Notes under the pieces: generated by a model | The model's input: the letters and a program-made list of their open reading frames with translations, nothing else | Database searches by the model: none | Told to the model about the DNA's origin: nothing | Origin: Megaustenia siamemsis | Lineage: Eukaryota; Mollusca; Gastropoda; Stylommatophora; Ariophantidae | Reading direction: 5' to 3' | DNA: 64,000 bases | Assembly: GCA_032433765.1 (NCBI GenBank) | Contig: JAVIAB010000024.1 | Span: forward strand, 12,293,459-12,357,458 | Position numbers and translations under genes: made by a program | In this document: in pieces, positions 53,633 to 63,790 of the stretch | How the letters are laid out: each line of letters starts with the position of its first letter | Position numbering within the stretch: the first letter of the stretch is position 1

Positions 53633-54005
53633 TAGGTCTGAGAAAGTTCTGGCTAACTACAGCCTTATACCCTTCTGTTTTCTAAATGCCCTCAGACCAT
53701 TACAACTTCCTACTATCGCCCTACCCTTACTTGTGACTTTATTGAGACTTTCTCTAGTTAACATCTCCTAACTCCCTACTGTTTATGTATGTTTTCTCTC
53801 TAAAACTGAGAGTTTTTGCCAGATTACTGCTAAAAAGAAAACCTTTCGACGTGGTGGCGCGGTCTGTTTCCGATGTCTCTAACTTACATCTGATCTCTCT
53901 CTGTGTTTGGAGTTTCGCCTACTCACTCCTATTAGGAAAGAGCGTTTTACTCTGTTACCACTAAACGAGCCGCACACCCTAGTGGCGCGGCCCACCTCCT
54001 ATCTA

Positions 54006-54036
<31 letters not shown>

Positions 54037-54400
54037 CTATGTTTTGGATCCCTCTACCGATAAGAAAAGAAGATACCGAAAAGAATCTATCTTTCCATCT
54101 ACCCAGCCGTTTAAATACCTCGTGTTCCAACCAATCACAAATTACCGAATTTATTTCTCAGCCAATCAAATCAATCGCACCATCTCAAGACAACTCACTC
54201 AAGAGTTTCTTATCATTCACCTACCTACGTATTTATTCATTGTCTACGCACTACCTCCAACCGTCCGGTGCATGTCTCTCAACTCACAGCGGTTCTCACA
54301 TTACACACAACGGTTCTCCCCATTCTCCTCACACAATACTCACCTCCATTATTTTTCCCTACACTCCTACCTCCCCGGCTACATTGTTTCCCATCTACAA
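53633..54400 (+). repeat. Diverged dispersed repeat H, copy 2
   Basis: Collinear scattered similarity to 9931-10,740. It contains a short (TCTG/TCTA)n at 54,001-54,037. The 203-codon plus frame (53,907-54,518) has no domain I recognise, is low-complexity (Ser/Thr/Pro-rich) and is not kept in copy 1, so I do not call it a gene. Confidence 0.4.
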
Positions 54401-54559
54401 TGTTTTAACGTACGGCTCTGATGCATTTACCTCACAAGTATCGGAGGGGATCATAGGGCTTGGTGTCGCATTGGGTGGGAGAGGTAATTGTCTCAAAGAA
54501 CAAAGTAACGAACATTAACAAATAGTTGCATCTACACAGTGATGTCATCTTCCGTGGAA

Positions 54560-54905
54560 CCATATTGTGTTCCGGCTTACTGCAGGAACTGCTGAGTTAA
54601 GTGTTCTGTGCACACCGTGAGCTGTGCGTTTCATCCGTTTTAATCGTGTTTCGATATTCCAATTGCTTACAGTGAATGATCATGTCGTATGAGGGGAAAC
54701 AAATGGCTTTGTTTACTTTCTATGCGGTTTCGCCTTATCTCTTTTGGCGTGTGCTGAGACTGCTATGATGGGGTCTGAAGCTACCTTTATTTGTCTGGAA
54801 GATGAGATATTAATTAGGATGATTCCACTGGCACGGGCGGTTGAGCAATAATGGATTTTAATTCGTTTGCAGTGATACCAGGGCCTTCAATAACCATATT
54901 GTACT
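54560..54905 (+). repeat. Dispersed repeat F, near full length
   Basis: From TTCCGGCTTACTGCAGG to TGCAGTGATACCAGGGCC. Landmarks: GTGCACACCGTGAGCTGTG, GGCGTGTGCTGAGACTGCTA, GGCACGGGCGGTTGAGC. The 31-bp minisatellite at 10.75k derives from its GATGAGATATTAATTAGGAT part. Confidence 0.8.
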
Positions 54906-54982
54906 TCACTACTCTATCCTTAAAGACGCAGTTAAATAGCTATAAATAACACCTTTTGAAGGATCACCGCATTTAGGAAAAA

Positions 54983-55222
54983 CCCCCATCACGCCAAGTG
55001 ACGTATAGGGAATATGGTGTTAGTAACCATAAATTTTACAGACCTTCAGCACATGAAATTTGGGGTAATGTGGTCGGCATTACGCCCGTGCCGCTTTAAT
55101 TTCCCAGAAAAAATCCGGTACCTATTTCAGGCTGGGTGAACTTGGAAGCCGTCGGTTGGGATCGAACCCTACCTCTTGTCGTTTGTAGTCCAGTTCACTA
55201 ACCACTGAACTATCGCGGCTCC
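54983..55222 (-). mobile_element. SINE1, near full length
   Basis: The minus strand begins GGGAGCCGCGATAGTTCAGT with B box GGTTCGATCCC and ends at the GGCGTGATGGGGGT type end. Confidence 0.92.
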
Positions 55223-55569
55223 CGCACTGACGAGAATAATCCAAAACGTGATGTGAATAGCAGAGCAATGCGTATATTTCTCTATGTCTTTCTGCCGATT
55301 TTTCTTTCTTTGTTTCTTTACTTACTGTTGTACCCATTCGGTTGTCAAGGGAGATAATTATTCTGGTTGCCAACTTTTTTTTGGCTGCGTGAATCATTGA
55401 CAGTTGATGTTGTTGTAGCACTTCTTTCATGTTGTCTGTCCATCTTTCTCTGGGTCTGCTTTTTGCTCTTCATTCTTCTCAGTTTTTAAAATATGATCTG
55501 TATGATAAGGATTACATGACATTCTTTCTAGCTGGGCAAGACTATTTATTTATTGTTTCTGTATGTAGC
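55223..55569. other. Possible minus-strand LINE remainder
   Basis: The stretch around 55,400-55,500 has the complement of a Glu/Lys/Arg-rich LINE tail and may be the upstream part of the family I relic, but no firm match exists. Confidence 0.4.
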
Positions 55570-55885
55570 TTATCGTCCTTTCCTTCTTGTCAGTGGTATA
55601 ATGGAGGCTATTGTGAATTTTGTTGTTGTTGAGGTTTTTGTTTTTGTCGAACAGCTTCTCTCGTGACTGATTCTACAAATGTTTGACCAACACACTTGGC
55701 CACATAATGAACAAGTCAGGCCTACTGATCCACAAGGTTTTCCTTTGTTTATGAGTCTTTTCTGCTCCATGTTTTGCCATTGTAGCACATCCTCAAATGA
55801 TGTTGTACCATATTTTATACGGGTTGCCATCATGTGCCCAACCATTTTCACATATGGAGAAATCATTCAGAGAGTGTGTAGTGTG
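55570..55885 (-). mobile_element. LINE family I relic, C-terminal zinc finger
   Basis: A 98-codon minus frame (55,570-55,866) contains TTSFEDVLQWQNMEQKRLIN and CSLCGQVCWSNICRISHERS followed by Cys. The Cys-x2-Cys...His-x4-Cys arrangement with 'R-I-S-H-E-R' is typical of the C-terminal zinc-binding end of several invertebrate LINE proteins (known family pattern). A degenerate paralogue is at 18,185-18,520. Confidence 0.7.
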
Positions 55886-56202
55886 TAATGTGTAGTGTGT
55901 AGTGTGTAGCTTAATATTGGTTCAATGACTACTACACATGTTAATCTCACTGAACATGCCTGGCCTATTGCAGATATTTCATATCAGAATGTACCATTAC
56001 AGTGACATCGTTACACACATGAGAAAGATTAGGGAACACATTTACATAGTCCGTAATCATTTCGTTTGGGAAAAGCTAGTACGATACACCTTAGGCATAT
56101 GGCCCATAAAATAACGTTACTACTAGAATATGAAGAACACTTTATTTTGTGTTAAACATGCTATAAATGATTTCACTTACAATTTTGTTCATTAGAAAAT
56201 CC
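55886..56202. other. No gene; short GTGTA repeat
   Basis: AGTGTGTAGTGTGTA-type repeat at about 55,868-55,912, then unique sequence. Confidence 0.5.
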
Positions 56203-56385
56203 TGAATAAGAACATTTCCCAACATAGATATTCATTATTGTAGGACATGCAAGAGATGAATCATGAATAAGAACATTTCCCAACATAGATATTCATTATT
56301 GTAGGACATGCAAGAGATGAATCATGAATAAGAACATTTCCCAACATAGATATTCATTATTGTAGGACATGCAAGAGATGAAAAA
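56203..56385. repeat. 61-bp tandem repeat, 3 units
   Basis: Three virtually identical 61-bp units starting TGAATAAGAACATTTCCCAA at 56,203, 56,264 and 56,325. Confidence 0.96.
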
Positions 56386-56439
56386 CAAAATGTATTCATA
56401 AATTAATAATGGATATTTATTAGTGGTAAAGATAAGGAT

Positions 56440-57265
56440 AATGGAATTGGTATCATAATCTGAGATATGCTGATGATACAGTCGTAATCGCCAAGAGTGA
56501 AAATGGGTTATATGAAATGGTAGACATTATAGTGAAGGAAAGTAAAAAATCAAAGAATCAGACTTAATAGCAAAAAAAAAAAAAAAACAGAAGTTATGAT
56601 AGCAATAAAGAAAACGACATCACTGCAGTCCACTATAAATACAAGTGACCAATATTAAAACAGGTAAATTAATTTAAATATCTGAGAACAATGTTAACTT
56701 CTGATGGCAGATGTACAACAGAGGTGAGATGTAGAATAGCTCAGGCAAAAGCAGCTTTCTAAAAAATGAGGACGATACTGTACAATATATTTTTGAAAAT
56801 GGACACAAGAAAAAAATAAATCTTAAATGTTATGTAGAGCCAGTTTCAACATATGAATGTGATTCATGGACAATAGGACAACAGGCAAGAAAATCACTGG
56901 AGGCTGTATATATGTGATTTTACAGAAAAAAATGTTGAGAATACCATGGACAGCTAAGAAGAGTAAAGAAAACGTTCTGAAAGACGCTAAAGCAAAAAGA
57001 GAGCTAATATCCAATATTAGGAAGAAACAATCATCATTTTTTGGCCATGTAATGAGAAGAGAACAACTGGAATATATTGTAACAACTGGGAAAATTGAGG
57101 GACGAAGAGATAGAGGAAAGTAAGGGAAAAAATAGCAGACAGCTTAAGAGAATGGCTTGGCAGAAGGTCAATAAAAGAAATGATAAATAACTGTCGAGAT
57201 CGAAAATTGTGGAGAGACATGATCACCTAAAACAGCAGGCCCGGTGCTTGATGATAATGATGATT
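56440..57265 (+). mobile_element. LINE family B relic including the catalytic box
   Basis: Starts NLRYADDTVVIAKSENGLYE (YADD at 56,466-56,477), the only family B copy here with the RT active site. Then an A-run frameshift (56,573-56,587), LKQVN, LTSDGRCTTEVRCRIAQAKA, and the C-terminal GHVMRREQLEYIVTTGKIEG with RRDRGK and a stop. It ends GATGATAATGATGATT at about 57,250. Several stops and frameshifts. Confidence 0.87.
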
Positions 57266-57954
57266 ATATCTCTCTGGATCACCATCTATCTTCTAAAGGA
57301 CTGTATATTCCCACCCACTTTGAATGTATCCCCTGTATGAATGACCGACCGCACATATCTTCTTGAGTCTAACTACCGCTTAAGTAGCCTAGCATCCACA
57401 ATTGAGTGGGTCACTTTCACATTTACCCATCCTTTCATCTCCTCTCATTGCCGAGAGATTATCTGCTAACTTGCCATTCTCATTTGTTAACCTACTCCTA
57501 TTGCAGCGCTATCAACAATCACGTATCAATATAAAACATTTCTATTGCTAATGCCGAGCCCATAAAAGCATCATGGACCGCAATTTATTAACATTTGGTC
57601 TATTGTTTAATGCAAGACAATGCTTAGAGTGCATTGTGTAGTCACATGCGTCATATATCACGCATTTTAGGCATTATATATCTATATCTACATACCACAT
57701 GACCTAAATCTATTAACTGTCATTGAATTTCCTAAAATGAATGGTGCAATTGAATGATTTTCGAACAATAAGCTGAAAGGGCCATGTAACACAAATTTTG
57801 CTAAAAGTTATACGAGGAAGGATTCAGAATAAAATCAATATGTGATTAAAGGAACAACAATTGTAATTTAGTTAAAACAGTAGGACAAAGCAGCCATATT
57901 CTGCGTAAGGTTATTAATCGAAAAGTACACAGAAGTAAACAATTCAATATATGC
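57266..57954. other. No gene seen
   Basis: Unique AT-rich sequence without recognisable motifs. Confidence 0.45.
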
Positions 57955-59150
57955 TTGCAACATAAACTACACCAAAGCTTTTGTTAGAATACACCATAAA
58001 CAACTTATAGACTGCCTAAAAGATCTAGATGACACAGACACACGACTAAAATGTAATTTATACTAGAAGCAAACAGCAATATTAAATATAACAAAGAGAT
58101 CTCTACGTCCATTGATATAACAAGAGGAGTAAGGCAGGGATGCATCCTATCACCAAGCTTGTTCAATCTATATACTGAGCAAATCTTTAAAAACATCACA
58201 GAGATATCAGGCCCACATTAATGTAAAGACAATCAATAACCTAAGATATGGTGAAGATGCTGTATTATTCGCAGGGAATCCTAAATATCTACAATTACTT
58301 GAAATAAACAAGACAAGCAAAAAAAATATGGATTAGATTTGAATATCAAAAAGACTAAAACTGTGATCATAAGGAAAGAAAGTTATCAAGACCTACAAAT
58401 AAATATCAAAGTTGAAGGAATACACCTGGAGACAGTTCAGAGCTACAACTAACTGGGACATACTATAACCAGTGATGGAAAATGTACAACTGAAATAAAT
58501 AAAAGAATAGGAATGGCAAAAAGCAATTTTAATGCCTTGAAAAATATACTGTCATCAAAACAAATAACACCTAGTTTAAAATTAAGAATAGCAAATATGT
58601 TATATCTTTTCAACATGTATGGTACAGAAACATAGACACTAAACAAGAAAACAGAACAGAAAATTGAAGCCTTTAAAAGTGGATTGTAGAAGAGTAGGAA
58701 TAACTGGATGGAAAGAAAAGAAAAGAAAACAAACGACGAAGTCTTAAAACAACTAAAACTGAAAAGAGAACTACTAAATACAATTCAAACAAGATAAATG
58801 TGATTTTTGAGGCATGTTAAAAGACACAACAGCCTACTAAACGTAATCTTGGAAGGGAAAATACAAAGTAATAAAGCCAGACCACGACTAACAATGGCGA
58901 GTAATATCAAAGGATGGACAAATCATACTATGGCAACCAACACTATCAATTTTTTTCTTTGTTCCTGCTGAAGGCATATTGGGCCGAGACGTCGTTTAAT
59001 CTGTGTCGTCCACTAATCACGTAAAGCATTCTAACATACCATTTTTTTTTCTATTTTTTTAAATTTTTCCCAACACTATTAAAGCAAGATATAGAATGAC
59101 GCTCTTTGGTAGCCAACCTTCGATGTAGAGACTTCGCTTAATGATGACTA
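57955..59150 (+). mobile_element. LINE family A relic, longest copy, catalytic box mutated
   Basis: Begins upstream of all other A copies with the RT palm motif CNINYTKAFVRIHHKQLIDC, then ITRGVRQGCILSPSLFNLYT (read across a frameshift) and the active-site box changed to YGEDAVLF (58,247-58,258; the first catalytic Asp replaced by Glu and Ala by Gly). The remaining C-terminal blocks follow with many frameshifts. A 123-bp insertion splits the end (58,947-59,069). Long dead. Confidence 0.86.
58947..59069. mobile_element. 123-bp insertion with 10-bp target duplication
   Basis: Flanked by CCAACACTAT at 58,937-58,946 and 59,070-59,079, inside LINE A sequence that is otherwise continuous. It contains CTGAAGGCATATTGGGCCGA, GACGTCG and a long T-rich stretch at one side, compatible with a short retroposed piece inserted in minus orientation (poly-A on the other strand). 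Confidence 0.75.
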
Positions 59151-59389
59151 CAGAAGATGTCCCTATCAATATTAGTCTTTTTTTAAGAAGTCGCATATCT
59201 TGATGGTGTTGATTATAATAACTTGACCGCGAGTGAGCACAAACCATTCTGAAGATTCGCAGTCTGCCCAGCTGTTGGCTATTTCACTTACCGCGGGTGT
59301 ACGTCCTTTGATCTGAAGGAGAAGGGAGTAAACTCTTAAAATAAAAAAAAGTAAAAAAAAACATTTCTCAATTATAATTGTCTGGATTT

Positions 59390-59475
59390 GTATCATCTCT
59401 TCAACCCCATATATTTTATCATCTCTTCAACCCCATATATTTTATCATCTCTTCAACCCCATATATTGAAAAGCC
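59390..59475. repeat. 26-bp tandem repeat, about 3 units
   Basis: Unit TATCATCTCTTCAACCCCAT plus ATATTT. Confidence 0.93.
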
Positions 59476-59509
59476 CATACTTAATGTGGCTTCCACCGTT
59501 TACATCATC

Positions 59510-59860
59510 ATCACCAAGTACCGGGCCTGCTGGCTTAGGTGATCATGTCTCTCCACAACTTTCGATCTCGACAGTTATTTATCATTTCTGTTGTTGACCT
59601 TCTGCCAAGCCATTCTCTTAAGCTGTGTGGTATTTATTTTTCTTTGCTTCCCTTTATCTCTTCGTCTCTCAATTTTTCCAGTTGTTACAATATATTCCAG
59701 TTGTTCTCTTCTCATTACATCGCCAGAAAATGATGATTGTATCTTCCTAAAATTGGAAATTAGCTCTCTTTTTGCTTTGTCCGCTTTCAGAACGTTTTCA
59801 TTATTCTTCTTAGCTGTCCATGGTATTCTCAACATTCTTCAGTAAAACCACATTTCTACA
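59510..59860 (-). mobile_element. LINE family B C-terminal end
   Basis: The minus frame (59,575-59,835) reads MLRIPWTAKKNNENVLKADK, AKRELISNFRKIQSSFSGDV and TTGKIERRRDKGKQRK. The tail is seen as CATCATCATCACC at about 59,505-59,515. Confidence 0.85.
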
Positions 59861-59924
59861 GACTCCATAGATTTACATACAAACAAATAAACGGGGATGG
59901 AATGTTTACTCTCTCTCTCACTTC

Positions 59925-60090
59925 TACCTTTCAGCTCCCTGTGGAGCATAGGTCTTCAACAAACACTTTCCAAGTCGTTCTGTTTCTTGCCATTCTTTTA
60001 ATATCATTCCATGTCTTCCCCATCATCTTCATCTCAGCTTCTGTCTGTCTTCTCCAAGAATTTCGTCCTCTTCCTCTTTTGTCTTTTTAT
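59925..60090 (-). mobile_element. LINE family E terminal fragment
   Basis: The minus strand reads a tail equal to KTWNDIKRMARNRTTWKVFV, then EDLCSTGS and a stop, as at 3003 and 42,480. Confidence 0.8.
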
Positions 60091-60372
60091 GGAATGTTAC
60101 TGCATCGTGAAAATTCCACAAACAACAGAAAATATAGAGAACAACTCACAACTCAAAATGGGATCAAACTCACACGACTACTGTTCTCTGTGTTCTATGT
60201 TGCTTTTTTTTGGTAATTTTCCGAGCGTTATAAACATACTATAGTGATATGAGTAAAATCATATCGGTGGTCGACAGTCCAGCTCTACGATCACAGTGGG
60301 TCTCACGATTTATAAGTTCTGGCACTTGGCGTAGGCGCTTTCGTACAAATGTTGCGAATACTGCTGTAGTTA

Positions 60373-60620
60373 AAGTAAAGTACCCCCGTCACGCCAAGCG
60401 GCGTATAGGTAATATGGTGTTAGTGACCATAAATTTTACAGACCTTCATCACATGATTTTTGGAGTAATGTGGTCGGTATTACGCCCGTGCCGCTTTACT
60501 TTCCCAGAAAAAAATCCGGTACCCATTAAAGGCTGGGTGAACCGTAAGCCGTCGGTTGGGATCGAACCCTACCTCTTGTCGTTTGTGGTCCAATTCACTA
60601 ACCACTGAGCTATCGCGGCT
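60373..60620 (-). mobile_element. SINE1, chimeric copy
   Basis: Full-length SINE1 on the minus strand, with intact A box (complement of AACCACTGAGCTATC) and B box. Its 3' half shares rare variants with the SINE at 60,803-61,022 (CTTCATCACATGA, ATAGGTAATATGG). Its 5' half and flank share those of the SINE at 23,815 (seven A in CAGAAAAAAATCC, CCCATTAAAGGCT, TTTGTGGTCC). Confidence 0.92.
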
Positions 60621-60800
60621 TCCTAAGGAAACAGTAGCAGAAGCGAAAATAAGAGCAAAAGACAACACATTATATTCCCTTAAACGCTGAAAGGCAAATG
60701 AGGAACGAAAAAGAACATTAGTATAATTCATCAGATATATCATTACGTAAACACACTAATAAAAAATAATGACACTGTGACCTTCCAGGCATGTCGTAAG
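60621..60800 (+). repeat. LINE D end plus X1 edge, copied from the 23.6k locus
   Basis: Near-identical inverse copy of 23,640-23,815: AGGAAACAGTAGCAGAAGCG, AAAGGCAAATGAGGAACGAA, ATATCATTACGTAAACACAC and CCTTCCAGGCATGTCGTAAG. Ends abruptly at GAGGCGA, inside repeat X1. Confidence 0.88.
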
Positions 60801-60802
60801 AG

Positions 60803-61022
60803 GCGAATAGGTAATATGGTGTTAGTGACCATAAATTGCACGGACCTTCATCACATGATTTTTGGAGTAATGTGGTCGGTATTACGCCCGTGCTGTTTTA
60901 CTTTCCTAAAATAATCCGGTACCCATTTGAGGCTGGGTGAACCCGGAAGCCGTCGGTTGGGATCTAACCCTACCTCGTGTCCTTTGTAGTCAAGTTCACT
61001 AACCACTGAGCTATCGCGGCTG
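60803..61022 (-). mobile_element. SINE1, 3'-truncated
   Basis: Starts at AATAGGTAATATGG, lacking the last about 35 bp (the 3' hairpin and tail). The B box is mutated (GGTTAGATCCC) and the A box intact. The minus frame over it is not coding. Confidence 0.9.
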
Positions 61023-61338
61023 AAGACCGATGTAGTTATACAAAAAAAAATTGATGCCCATAGAGATGAACTAAACGTCACAATCTAGGCATTATCGATA
61101 ACTGGGATACATCTCCACTTCTTAAATAAGGATCAAGAAGTCTATAAAAGTAGAACAGGAGTGTTTCAAAATTACGTTACCGCTATTCGTTCAAACGTTT
61201 CCTGCTTTCCCGTTGCACTTCTGCTTTTTCTTGCTTCAACTGATATTCTCTGTTCTGACATAAATGATTCTTTAATATTAAGAAAGTTTTATTCTTTTTC
61301 TCCACACGCGAAGTGAGTTTTACCAAGTTTCCTTGAAT
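61023..61338. other. No gene seen
   Basis: Unique sequence leading to the 97-bp array. Confidence 0.45.
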
Positions 61339-62215
61339 ACAGTCTTTGTTGGAGTATTTATTTCATTAAAGAAAGATATAGGACAGTCAGCGGCGTGTGA
61401 ATTCTGATAATTCAAGTCACCATCAACGATGTCTAGGTTTCTTTGTTGGAGTATTTATTTCATTAAAGAAAGATATAGCACAGTCAACGGCGTGTGAATT
61501 CTGATAATTCAAGTCACCATCATCGATGTCTAGGTTTCTTTGTTGGAGTATTTATTTCATTAAAGAAAGATATAGCACAGTCAACGGCGTGTGAATTCAG
61601 ATACTTCAAAGCACCATCAACGATGTCTAGGTTTCTTTGTTGGAGTATTTATTTCATTAAAGAAAGATATAGCACAGTCAACGGCGTGTGAATTCTGATA
61701 ATTCAAGTCACCATCAACGATGTCTAGGTTTCTTTGTTGGAGTATTTATTTCATTAAAGAAAGATATAGCACTGTCAGCGGCGTGTGAATTCTGATAATT
61801 CAAGTCACCATCAACGATGTCTAGGTTTCTTTGTTGGAGTATTTATTTCATTAAAGAAAGATATAGCACAGTCAGCGGCGTGTGAATTCTGATAATTCAA
61901 GTCACCATCAACGATGTCTAGGTTTCTTTGTTGGAGTATTTATTTCATTAAAGATAGATATAGGACAGTCACGGCGTGTGAATTCTGATAATTCAAGTCA
62001 CCATCAACGATGTCTAGGTTTCTTTGTTGGAGTATTTATTTCATTAAAGAAAGATATAGCACAGTCAGCGGCGTGTGAATTCTGATAATTCAAGTCACCA
62101 TCAACGATGTCTAGGTTTCTTTGTTGGAGTATTTATTTCATTAAAGTAAGATATAGCACAATCAGCGGCGTGTGAATTCAGATAATTCAAGTCACCATCA
62201 ACATTTTCTAGGTTT
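61339..62215. repeat. 97-bp minisatellite, 9 units
   Basis: Unit from TTGGAGTATTTATTTCATTA through GGCGTGTGAATTCTGATAAT to GATGTCTAGGTTTCTTTG. Few substitutions (AACGGC against AGCGGC, a one-base deletion in CACGGCGTG at 61,970). Plus frames here (for example FVGVFISLKKDIAQS) are repeat translations. Confidence 0.97.
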
Positions 62216-62285
62216 TTCTGTGTTTTTTTTTTTGTTTTTATTTCTGCAAGGCTCATTTAGTTATGTTCCATGAGAATGTTCTGTG

Positions 62286-62286
<1 letters not shown>

Positions 62287-62321
<35 letters not shown>

Positions 62322-62344
62322 GCACGCACGCACGCACACACACG
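62287..62344. repeat. (CA)n/(CGCA)n microsatellite
   Basis: CA run with an embedded (CGCA)5 block. Confidence 0.96.
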
Positions 62345-62449
62345 AGAAAAACAAAACAAAAAAACTCATCTGGCATTTTAACCCCAAACTTTCAGTTCAG
62401 CAGGCGAGTGCACTGGCTAGAAGCAGCAGCTTTCACCAGCAGATGATAA

Positions 62450-63165
62450 TAGTAGACTCAAGATGTAACAAAGATTGTGTAATCAACAGTTAGAGGTCAG
62501 TGTTACTGTCCTAGAAATAAACAGTCTTAAGATGTAACAAAGATTGTGTAATCATTAGTTAGAGGTCAGTGTTACTGTCCTAGAAATAAACAGACTCAAG
62601 ATGTAACAAAGATTGTGCAATCATCAGTTAGAGGTCAGTGTTACTGTCCTAGAAATAAACAGACTTAAGATGTAACAAAGATTGTGTAATCATCAGCTAG
62701 AGGTCAGTGTTACTGTCCTAGAAATAAACAGACTCAAGATGTAACAAAGATTGTGTAATCATTAGTTAGAGGTCAGTGTTACTGTCCTAGAAATAAACAG
62801 ACTCAAGATGTAACAAAGATTGTGTAATCATCAGTTAGAGGTCAGTGTTACTGTCCTAGAAATAAACAGACTTAAGATGTAACAAAGATTGTGTAATCAT
62901 CTGCTAGAGGTCAGTGTTACTGTCCTAGAAATAAACAGACTCAGATGTAACAAAGATTGTGTAATCATTAGTTAGAGGTCAGTGTTACTGTCCTAGAAAT
63001 AAACAGACTTAAGATGTAACAAAGATTGTGCAATCTTCAGTTAGAGGTCAGTGTTACTGTCCTAGAAATAAGCAGACTCAAGATGTAACAACGATTGTGT
63101 AATCAACAGTTAGAGGTCAGTGTTACTGTCCTAGAAATAAACAGACTTAAGATGTAACAAAGATT
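62450..63165. repeat. 69-bp minisatellite, about 10 units
   Basis: Unit ACTCAAGATGTAACAAAGAT plus TGTGTAATCATCAGTTAGAG and a part ending GTCCTAGAAATAAACAG. ACTTAAGA and ACTCAAGA forms alternate, suggesting duplication of two-unit blocks. Confidence 0.97.
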
Positions 63166-63179
63166 GAGTTATCATTCCT

Positions 63180-63460
63180 ACCACTAAATACATACAGAAA
63201 TAACAGCTACAACTGTTTGGTCACGTGATAATATCAACATTTCAAAACGCTACGCAACGAGAGTCCCAGAAATGGTTCCAGAAGACCAGAACGAAGCGTC
63301 GACTAGGAGAAAACGGATTAGTGGAATTCTGAAACTGTGGGAAGCATAACCTTTGGAGAGGTCAAATCGAGAGTAGGAAAATATCGCAAACTAAATCATC
63401 ACCCCACCCCCCAACCCCCCACGCTGACACTCAAACGAAAAAGGATATAAGAACTTTTTT
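63180..63460 (+). mobile_element. LINE family D relic, degenerate end
   Basis: Plus-strand block order as at 7270-7500: AAATAACAGCTACAACTGTT, GGTCACGTGATAA, ACGCTACGCAACG, GGAATTCTGAAACTG. All frames broken. Confidence 0.65.
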
Positions 63461-63479
63461 TTTCCATCTACAATATCTG

Positions 63480-63790
63480 GTTATAGTTATTTGAAGGCCC
63501 TAGTATCACTGTAAACGATTGGAAATCCATAATTGATCAACCGCCCGTGCCAGTGGAATCATCCGAATTAACATATCATGGAATATGCAAACAAAGAAAG
63601 GCAGCTGCAGTCCTCACCATAGCAAACACAACAAACGTCAAAAGACATAAGGCGTATTATAGCACCGACAGTTGACGCATCTGAACTGTCCTTCATCATC
63701 ATTCATCGTAAGTAATATAAATATAGAAACACCATCTGGATGAAACACACAGCTCAAAGTGTTCACAGAGCACTACTCAGTAGTGTCTAC
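63480..63790 (-). repeat. Dispersed repeat F, copy 5
   Basis: Minus-strand match to 54,560-54,905 (CACTGTAAACGATTGGAAAT, CCGCCCGTGCCAGTGGAATC, AAAGACATAAGGCG, GATGAAACACACAGCTCA). Confidence 0.75.

Noticed and set aside
53907..54518. 203-codon plus frame, the longest non-array frame
   Set aside because: Ser/Thr/Pro/Tyr-rich low-complexity protein with no motif. It spans a TCTG/TCTA microsatellite and lies in diverged repeat H, whose other copy has no matching frame.
58940..59020. Hammerhead ribozyme or Penelope-like element end, prompted by CTGAAGG and CCGAGACGTCG
   Set aside because: The CUGANGA and GAAA core with three stems cannot be drawn, and no GIY-YIG or RT sequence accompanies it.
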